DNA from: an uncultured Oscillospiraceae bacterium | Lineage (GTDB): Bacteria > Bacillota > Clostridia > Oscillospirales > Oscillospiraceae | Assembly: GCA_947628975.1 (NCBI GenBank) | Contig: CANRBW010000028.1 | Location: 1 to 12,744, forward strand | Direction of reading: 5' to 3' | Length of the DNA stretch: 12,744 bases | Shown here: piece by piece, positions 6,720 through 11,442 of the stretch | Numbering within the stretch: the first letter of the stretch is position 1 | Layout of the letters: the number at the start of each line of letters is the position of its first letter | The notes under the pieces: generated by a model | The model's database searches: none | What the model was told of the DNA's origin: nothing | The model's input: only the letters and a program-made list of their open reading frames with translations | Translations under genes and position numbers: made by a program

Positions 6720-7085
6720 GTGGAACTTAGCGTGAAGCGAGGCGACATCTTCTATGCCGACCTGAGCCCGGTGGTGGGCAGCGAGCAGGGCGGCGTGCGC
6801 CCGGTCCTGATTATCCAGAACGACACCGGCAACAAGCACAGCCCGACCGTCATCGCCGCCGCCATCACCTCCCAGACGGGCAAGGCCAAACTGCCCACCC
6901 ACATCGAGCTGACCGCCAACCAGTACGGCCTGCCCAAGAACTCCCTGGTCCTGCTCGAGCAGATCCGTACATTGGACAAGCGGCGTCTGCGGGAGCGGAT
7001 GGGCCGGCTGGACGAGGCGCTGATGGACCGGGTGGACGCGGCCATCGCCGTCAGCTTCGGCCTGCGAGGAGAGACCTTCGTGTGA
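6720..7085 (+). CDS. mazF: MazF/EndoA-family endoribonuclease toxin
   Basis: 121 residues. It closely follows B. subtilis EndoA: VKRGDIFYADLSPVVGSEQG (5-24), VRPVLIIQND (26-35), AAAITSQTGKAKLPTHIEL, then LVLLEQIRTLDKRRL. The catalytic arginine and threonine of the family (R25 and T48 in B. subtilis) are R27 and T50 here. MazF cleaves single-stranded RNA at short specific sites. I choose the GTG at 6720 because the GGAG at 6705-6708 is spaced for it; GTG 6711 is too close and GTG 6732 remains possible. No mazE-like gene lies in the 194 bases between alr and this start; that gap holds the alr terminator and no clear promoter (a TATAAA at about 6632 lacks a -35). It is next to alr as in B. subtilis and C. 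difficile. The ORF continues directly into the next gene region, 56 bases away. Confidence 0.94.
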   Translation: MELSVKRGDIFYADLSPVVGSEQGGVRPVLIIQNDTGNKHSPTVIAAAITSQTGKAKLPTHIELTANQYGLPKNSLVLLEQIRTLDKRRLRERMGRLDEALMDRVDAAIAVSFGLRGETFV

Positions 7086-7141
7086 ACCATCCCCCGGAGC
7101 CGCCCCGGCGGCTTCGGGGAGATCGAAAAGGAGTTGTACAT

Positions 7142-7621
7142 ATGAAACTGAAACGACCCGCCGCCATGCTCTGCGCCATGGCCATCGCCGCCGTCGGCGT
7201 CACCGCCGCGGCCGCCGGACAGGGGTCCCAGGAGGACCCCCTGCTCACCCTGAGCTATCTGGACAAGGTCCTCAAGCCTCAGCTGGAGGCCCAGGTGGAC
7301 CAGGCGGTCCAGGCCAACGAGGCCGCCCTGGCCCAGCGCCTGGAGGAGGCGGCCAAGGGCTACGCCCAGCAGACCGGCCAGGGCGGCGCCGTGGCCTTCC
7401 AGACCAGGGAGCTGGCCCAGGGGGAGCGCTTCACCCCCGGCGCGGGCCGGGAACTGCTGGTGACCGCCGGGTCGGCCACCGCCCTGGGGACCCTGACCGA
7501 CACCACCGCCGGCGCGGCCCTTCGGGCGGGGGACAAGCTGGAGCCGGACCACCTCTACCTCACGGTGGACGACGCCGGGGGCTGTCAGGCCGCCGGGTCC
7601 GCCACGGTGATGAGCCGGTGA
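7142..7621 (+). CDS. Small secreted protein of unknown function
   Basis: 159 residues. The ATG at 7142 follows AAAGGAG; the frame is open back to 7082 but no better start exists. Residues 1-25 are a Sec signal peptide ending ...GVTAAAAG with no lipobox. Then comes SQEDPLLTLSYLDKVLKPQL (29-48) and an amphipathic helix to about residue 80. The C-terminal half (ELAQGERFTPGAGRELLVTA, later LRAGDKLEPDHLYLTVDD, ending SATVMSR) resembles small exported clostridial proteins that begin 'SDPLVTLSYL' and end in an 'h.a.sgtel.lr.Gsat' beta domain. I know no function for these. It lies between mazF and mrnC, with its stop overlapping the mrnC region. Confidence 0.83.
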   Translation: MKLKRPAAMLCAMAIAAVGVTAAAAGQGSQEDPLLTLSYLDKVLKPQLEAQVDQAVQANEAALAQRLEEAAKGYAQQTGQGGAVAFQTRELAQGERFTPGAGRELLVTAGSATALGTLTDTTAGAALRAGDKLEPDHLYLTVDDAGGCQAAGSATVMSR

Positions 7622-7626
7622 GGGGG

Positions 7627-8037
7627 ATGGACTACTTTCACCTGTCGGCCACCCCGGACCAGCTGGCGGCCCTGAGCAATCTGGGCCTGGCCCACCTGGG
7701 GGACGGGGTGTATGAGTTGATGGTCCGCTCCTACCTGTGCCTGGAGGGGCGCTCCACCAACAAGGGGCTCCACCGGGCCGCGGTGGGCTACGTCTCCGCC
7801 GCCGCCCAGGCCGCGGCGGTGAGGACCGTCCTGCCCCTGCTGACCCCGGAGGAGGCGGAGGTCTTCCGCCGGGGCCGCAACGCCAGCCCCCACACCGTCC
7901 CGCCCCACGCCCGGCGGGAGGACTACGCCGCCGCCACCGCCCTGGAGGCCCTGTTCGGCTGGCTGTGGCTCCGGGGGGAGACCGGGCGGCTCAACCAACT
8001 CTTTGCCACCATCATGGAGGAGACCCAATGGCCTTAG
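7627..8037 (+). CDS. mrnC: Mini-ribonuclease III
   Basis: 136 residues: an RNase III catalytic domain without the double-stranded RNA-binding domain, which defines Mini-III. In B. subtilis it matures the ends of 23S rRNA as a homodimer. Seen here: LAHLGDGVYELMVR (22-34) with metal-binding D26, LHRAAVGYVSAAAQA (48-62), VFRRGRNASPHTVPPHA (79-95) and ATALEALFGWLWLRG (103-117) with E107. I place the start at ATG 7627 (GGTGA five bases upstream); GTG 7618, overlapping the previous stop, would add three residues. It overlaps rqcH by 10 bases, which suggests coupled translation. In many Firmicutes mrnC follows cysS; here it sits with rqcH instead. Confidence 0.96.
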   Translation: MDYFHLSATPDQLAALSNLGLAHLGDGVYELMVRSYLCLEGRSTNKGLHRAAVGYVSAAAQAAAVRTVLPLLTPEEAEVFRRGRNASPHTVPPHARREDYAAATALEALFGWLWLRGETGRLNQLFATIMEETQWP

Positions 8038-9629
8038 ACGCCCTTTGTATGGCCGCCCTGGCCCAGGAGCTGCGGGGGGAGCTCCTGGGCGGCCGGGTGG
8101 ACCGGGTGACCCAGCCCGGCCGCTGTGAGGTGGTCCTGGCCCTCCACACCGCCGGGGGGAACCGGCGGCTCCTGCTCTCCGCCGAGCCGGGGCGGGCCAG
8201 GGCCCAGCTCACCCGCCTCGATCGGGAGAATCCCGCCCAGCCCCCCGCCTTCTGTATGCTCCTGCGCAAGCACCTGTCCGCCGCCCGGCTGAGGGAGATC
8301 CTCCAGCCGGAGGGGGAGAGGATCCTGCGCTTCAGCTTCGACGCCCAGAACGACCTGGGCGACAGCGTGGCGCGGCACCTGCTCCTGGAGGCCATGGGCA
8401 CCCAGACCAACCTGATCCTCACCGACCAGGAGGACCGGGTGCTGGCCTGCGTCCGCCGGGTGGAGGGGGACCTGGCCACCGGCAAGCGGGCGGTGGCGCC
8501 TGGGCTGTTCTACCGCCCCCCCGACCCCCACCCCGGCGTCCCGCCCCTGATCCGCCGGGAGCTGGAGTTCCGGGGCCAGGACCCGGAGCGGGGCGCGGCG
8601 GAACTGCTGGAGCGGGTCCGGGCGGGAGAGTACGTCCCCACCCTGCTGATGGAGGGGGACCGGCCCAAGGACTTCTCCTTCCTGCCCATCCTGCAATACG
8701 GCCCCCAGGTGCGCTCCTGCCCCCAGGAGAGTTTCGGGGCGATGCTGGACCGGTTCTACGCCGCCTCGGCGGACCAGGCCGCCCGCCAGCGGGGGGGCGA
8801 GCTCTACAAGACGGTCAAGGCCCTCCGGGAGCGCACCGCCCGGAAGGTGGCCAACCAGTCCCGCGAGCTGGCCCAGGCCAGGGATCGGGAGGGTCTGCGG
8901 GTCCGGGGGGACCTGATCATGTCCAACCTGTGGCGGCTGAACAAGGGGATGGCCGGGGCCCGGCTGGAGAACTACTACGACCCGGCGGGGGGGACGCTGG
9001 ACGTGGCCCTGGACCCCCTGCTCACCCCCCAGCAAAACGCCGCCAGATACTATAAGGACTACGCCAGGGCCAAGACCGCCGAGGCCGCCCTCACCGCCCA
9101 GATCGCCAAGGGGGAGGGGGAGCTGGACTACCTGGACAGCGTGCTGGAGAGCGTCCTCCTGGCCGAGGGGGACCGGGACCTGCTGGAGATCCGGGGAGAG
9201 CTGGAGCGGGAAGGGTGGCTGCGCCGGCCCCGGGGGGCCAAAAAGGAGATGAAGACCCAGTCCCGGCCGCTGGCCTTCACCACCAGCCGGGGCCTGCGGG
9301 TCCTGGTGGGCAAGAACAACACCCAGAACGACCACCTCACCACCAAGCTGGCCGGCCGGGACGATCTGTGGCTCCACGTCCAGAAGATCCACGGCTCCCA
9401 CGTCATCCTCTGCCTGAACGGGGGCGAGGCCGACCCCCAGAGCGTGCTGGAGGCCGCCCAGCTGGCCGCGTGGTACTCCCAGGCCAGGGAGGGCGGGGCG
9501 AAGGTGCCGGTGGACTACACCCCGGCGCGATATGTGAAAAAGCCCCACGGGGCCAAACCGGGGATGGTGGTCTACACCACCTACCAGACCCTCCTGGCCG
9601 AACCCAAACCCCCGGAAAAGAAGGTCTAG
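8028..9629 (+). CDS. rqcH: Ribosome quality-control protein RqcH (NFACT family, Rqc2 homologue)
   Basis: 533 residues, somewhat shorter than the roughly 570 of B. subtilis RqcH. RqcH binds stalled 50S subunits and directs untemplated alanine tailing for degradation of the nascent chain. The ATG at 8028 follows GGAGG and overlaps mrnC. Layout: NFACT-N (about 1-180, with LLRKHLSAARL and LGDSVARHLLLEAMGTQTNLIL), a helical coiled-coil middle (about 235-395) and NFACT-R (about 412-520, with GKNNTQNDHLTTKLAGRDDL followed by WLHVQKIHGSHVIL). The functionally important D97-R98 pair of B. subtilis appears as E97-R98, and the common MGRHSN motif is MGTQTN. Older annotations call this family fibronectin-binding protein FbpA; there is no signal peptide, which supports the cytoplasmic role. 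Confidence 0.95.
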   Translation: MALDALCMAALAQELRGELLGGRVDRVTQPGRCEVVLALHTAGGNRRLLLSAEPGRARAQLTRLDRENPAQPPAFCMLLRKHLSAARLREILQPEGERILRFSFDAQNDLGDSVARHLLLEAMGTQTNLILTDQEDRVLACVRRVEGDLATGKRAVAPGLFYRPPDPHPGVPPLIRRELEFRGQDPERGAAELLERVRAGEYVPTLLMEGDRPKDFSFLPILQYGPQVRSCPQESFGAMLDRFYAASADQAARQRGGELYKTVKALRERTARKVANQSRELAQARDREGLRVRGDLIMSNLWRLNKGMAGARLENYYDPAGGTLDVALDPLLTPQQNAARYYKDYARAKTAEAALTAQIAKGEGELDYLDSVLESVLLAEGDRDLLEIRGELEREGWLRRPRGAKKEMKTQSRPLAFTTSRGLRVLVGKNNTQNDHLTTKLAGRDDLWLHVQKIHGSHVILCLNGGEADPQSVLEAAQLAAWYSQAREGGAKVPVDYTPARYVKKPHGAKPGMVVYTTYQTLLAEPKPPEKKV

Positions 9630-9676
9630 TTCCCGCGGTGCGCGGCGGAGCTGTTTTGGCGCTGAGGTTTGCCCGC

Positions 9677-9727
9677 AAAAGGGACTGGGGGCCGTCTTTT
9701 TGAAAAGACGGCCCCCAGTCCCTTTTT
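9677..9727. terminator. Bidirectional terminator: perfect 24-bp inverted repeat
   Basis: Positions 9677-9700 are exactly complementary to 9703-9726 with only TG between them. Each arm starts with AAAAGGGACTGGGGGCC or its counterpart and ends in a four-base A/T tract, so either strand gives a GC stem followed by T4-T5. It sits between the convergent ends of rqcH (+) and the Lgt-family gene (-). Confidence 0.88.
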
Positions 9728-9743
9728 GCTCTCGGCTCCGGCG

Positions 9744-10505
9744 TCAACGCCCGGCCGGCCCCGCGTCCGCCGACCCGGCCCGCTGCCGGCGGTAGAGCAG
9801 ATACCCGCCCGCGGCCAGCAGGGCCACGATGCTGACCCACTGGGAGGTGGAGAACCACCCAAAGCGCCCCCTGGCCGCGTCCCCCCGCAGATACTCCAGC
9901 CCGAAGCGCCCCACGCCGTAAGTCGCCAGATAGGTGAACAGCAGTGCCGCCGCGTCCCAGCCGCGCAGGTAGAGCCCCAGCAGCAGCGCGAAGATGCCCA
10001 GCTCCAGCGCCGCCTCCGCCAACTGCACCGGGAACAGGGGGATCCCGGCGGGCGTCCCCAGGGGGTTGGCCGGATAGGTGACGGCCAGCGGGCCGTCGTA
10101 GGGCACGCCGAAACAGCATCCGGCCAGAAAACAGCCCACCCGCCCGAAGGCGTGGGCCAGCGGCAGCAGCGGGAGGCCCAGCCGGAGATAGGGCCGGGGG
10201 TCGATACGGTGGAGCCGGTGAGCCAGCCACACCCCGAAAAGCCCCGCCGGGAGCCCGCCGTAAAAGACAAAGCCGCCGCCCAGCAGGGCGCTGAGGTAGT
10301 CCGGCTCCGTCAGGCGGCTCAGGTCCACCGCCGCCCAGTTCAGCGCCAGATAGGCGGCCTTTGCCCCCACTACGCCCAGCGCCAGCGCGTAGGTTACGAG
10401 GAGGAGGAAGTCCTCGATCTTCTGTCCCGCCCGGCGGACCAGCGCCCAGCCCACCGCTCCGGCCGCCAGGAGCCCCAGGGCGATCATGCCCCCATACCCG
10501 CTCAA
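9744..10505 (-). CDS. Divergent prolipoprotein diacylglyceryl transferase (Lgt) family membrane protein
   Basis: 253 residues with about seven hydrophobic segments. The family signature is HAFGRVGCFLAGCCFG (118-133), preceded by FVFYGGLPAGLFG (79-91) and followed by GRFGLEYLRGD (199-209), matching the Lgt order HGG - GR.GNF..GE.WG - R..vE..R. Lgt adds diacylglycerol to the lipobox cysteine of prolipoproteins. The active-site region departs from E. coli: H103 corresponds to Y82, N146 to C and E151 to C, while both key arginines (121 and 200) and the glycine after FG are kept. This GRxGCFxxGCC subgroup is common in Clostridia, and its activity is uncertain to me. The start is taken as TTG 10505 (GAGG nine bases upstream); ATG 10487 is the alternative. 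No promoter is clear; a terminator lies 25 bases upstream. Confidence 0.85.
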   Translation of the reverse strand: MSGYGGMIALGLLAAGAVGWALVRRAGQKIEDFLLLVTYALALGVVGAKAAYLALNWAAVDLSRLTEPDYLSALLGGGFVFYGGLPAGLFGVWLAHRLHRIDPRPYLRLGLPLLPLAHAFGRVGCFLAGCCFGVPYDGPLAVTYPANPLGTPAGIPLFPVQLAEAALELGIFALLLGLYLRGWDAAALLFTYLATYGVGRFGLEYLRGDAARGRFGWFSTSQWVSIVALLAAGGYLLYRRQRAGSADAGPAGR

Positions 10506-10529
10506 CTGCGTCTGCCTCGCCCCCTTTTC

Positions 10530-10562
10530 AAAAAAACGCGGCCCGGCAAGCTCGCCGGGCCG
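10530..10562 (-). terminator. Terminator of the DUF4190-like gene
   Basis: Read on the minus strand, CGGCCCGGC (10562-10554) and GCCGGGCCG (10547-10539) form a perfect 9-bp stem with a 6-base loop, then CG and seven T (10536-10530). It separates the small membrane protein gene from the Lgt-family gene, which therefore needs read-through or its own promoter. Confidence 0.88.
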
Positions 10563-10593
10563 CCGCGTCGGTCGGACAGGACCGCCTGAGCGC

Positions 10594-10833
10594 TCAGCTC
10601 AGCGCGGCGAGACCGCCCACACAGGCCACGCAGGCCACCAGGGTCACGATGCCCAGGATCGTCCCGATGATCGAGCACACCAACCCGCCGGTCGCCATGC
10701 CGTTTTCCGGGGTCTTGCTCCTGGCCACAGCGCCCATGATGATGCCCACCACGCCCAGAAGTATACCCAGCCACTGGAAGATAAAGTCGAACACGATGGA
10801 ACAGATGCCCAGAATCAAAGCCGCGACTGCCAT
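10594..10833 (-). CDS. Small two-helix membrane protein, DUF4190-like
   Basis: 79 residues. I start at the ATG at 10833 because AAAGGAGG lies nine bases upstream; the longer frame starting at 10935 would translate through the promoter. Two hydrophobic helices (about 3-36 and 47-77, e.g. GILLGVVGIIMGAVARSK and GGLVCSIIGTILGIVTLV) are joined by a short polar loop SKTPENGMA. The glycine-spaced 'GllLGiiGiImG...G.a.gGlv.siiG' pattern matches the DUF4190 type of small membrane proteins, whose function is unknown. It has a good promoter and a strong terminator of its own. It is divergent from the RHH gene, and GAGTATA repeats overlap its promoter, so RHH control is possible. Confidence 0.82.
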   Translation of the reverse strand: MAVAALILGICSIVFDFIFQWLGILLGVVGIIMGAVARSKTPENGMATGGLVCSIIGTILGIVTLVACVACVGGLAALS

Positions 10834-10878
10834 ACCGGTTTTCCTCCTTTTCTCTCTTTTTCTTTTCTCCACGAAGGA

Positions 10879-10964
10879 GAGTATACCTGAGTATAACACA
10901 GCCACTTCCAAAATGCAAGATAAAAATAAGTGCAAATTATCATGTAAAATCAGCGTGTATACTC
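10879..10964. repeat. Three GAGTATA motifs in the divergent control region (candidate operator)
   Basis: GAGTATAC at 10879-10886, GAGTATA at 10889-10895 (a 10-base direct repeat) and the reverse complement GTATACTC at 10957-10964. The middle copy covers the -10 of the minus-strand promoter and the third lies about 50 bases before the RHH gene start. Ribbon-helix-helix repressors commonly bind short tandem repeats one helical turn apart. That the neighbouring RHH protein binds here is inference. Confidence 0.5.
10890..10918 (-). promoter_or_regulatory. Sigma-A promoter of the DUF4190-like gene
   Basis: Read on the minus strand: TTGCAT (10918-10913), a 17-base spacer and TATACT (10895-10890). 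Predicted start near 10883, leaving about 50 bases of leader to the ATG at 10833. Confidence 0.7.
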
Positions 10965-11012
10965 TATGTATTTTTTTCGGTACACTTGGGACGGGGTAAG
11001 GAGGTCAGGCCC

Positions 11013-11174
11013 ATGTTTCATGTGAGTCGCACAGAGTATGTCAACAAGACCTTTCGCCTGCCCAAAGAGCTGTCCGAGCGCCTGGAGCAGGTCGCCCAGG
11101 CGGAACGGGTCTCCATGAATCAGCTGGTCGTCCAGTGCTGTCAATACGCGCTGGATCACATGGAGGAAGCGTAG
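11013..11174 (+). CDS. Ribbon-helix-helix (CopG/Arc-type) DNA-binding protein
   Basis: 53 residues. The ATG at 11013 follows AAGGAGGT at seven bases. Sequence order: beta strand EYVNKTFRLP (8-17), helix A KELSERLEQVAQAERV (18-33), turn with SMNQ, helix B LVVQCCQYALDHMEEA. This is a complete minimal RHH fold, of the type annotated as CopG or HicB-like antitoxin/regulator; such proteins act as dimers in which the N-terminal strands enter the DNA major groove. It is monocistronic, with a terminator 16 bases after the stop, and no toxin gene is adjacent. It lacks the C-terminal tail that B. subtilis EndoAI uses to hold its toxin, so it is more likely a plain regulator, possibly of itself and of the divergent membrane protein. 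No good -35 was found; a TATACT lies at 10958-10963. Confidence 0.9.
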   Translation: MFHVSRTEYVNKTFRLPKELSERLEQVAQAERVSMNQLVVQCCQYALDHMEEA

Positions 11175-11190
11175 CGCCCGCCGGACGACA

Positions 11191-11223
11191 AAAAAGGTGA
11201 GACCCGGTGGGTCTCACCTTTTT
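11191..11223. terminator. Terminator of the RHH gene, likely bidirectional
   Basis: AAAAAGGTGAGACCC (11191-11205) pairs perfectly with GGGTCTCACCTTTTT (11209-11223): 15 pairs around a 3-base loop, with A5/T5 at the outer ends, so it can act on either strand. Confidence 0.88.
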
Positions 11224-11270
11224 GCCGCCGCCGCGCGGTCTTCAGGCTTCCAGCGACGACTCTGCGATGA

Positions 11271-11377
11271 CCTTGCGGGGCTAGGCGGTGTTCTATGCTG
11301 TTCCTTGCAGGGATAGGCGGTGTTCTCTGCTGAACGTCACAGGATTAGGCGCGCGGCAGCCGCGGCGTCTTGCTCTG
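11271..11377. repeat. Degenerate tandem repeat with 32-bp period
   Basis: TAGGCG recurs at 11282, 11314 and 11346, exactly 32 bases apart. The first two units (11271-11300 and 11303-11332) agree at 27 of 30 positions, sharing TAGGCGGTGTTCT and TGCTG; the third is diverged beyond TAGGCG. CTGAACGTC also recurs at about 11330 and 11375. No ORF or promoter is evident in the gap 11224-11410, which is bounded by two terminators. Confidence 0.65.
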
Positions 11378-11410
11378 AACGTCGCCGGGCTTGCCGGCGG
11401 CTTATGGGCG

Positions 11411-11442
11411 AAAAAAGAAGGGGCCGAAGCCCCTTCTTTTTT
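11411..11442 (-). terminator. Terminator of the SLH protein gene
   Basis: Read on the minus strand, AAAAAAGAAGGGGC (11442-11429) pairs with GCCCCTTCTTTTTT (11424-11411) around a TTCG tetraloop closed by C-G, an unusually stable loop. It begins within the TAA stop codon of the gene. Confidence 0.9.

Noticed and set aside
8034..9548. 504-codon minus-strand ORF antisense to rqcH
   Set aside because: A shadow frame caused by high GC, with no motif or ribosome site, opposite an unmistakable RqcH.
10834..10935. Longer start (MHLFLSCILE...) for the DUF4190-like protein
   Set aside because: It would begin upstream of the -10 and the likely transcription start; ATG 10833 has AAAGGAGG.
11013..11174. 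RHH protein as the dedicated antitoxin of the MazF in this window
   Set aside because: It is 4 kb away, on a separate transcript, and has no C-terminal toxin-binding extension; kept only as a remote possibility.
11271..11377. CRISPR array
   Set aside because: The units are contiguous and degenerate with a 32-base total period; there are no spacers and no cas genes.
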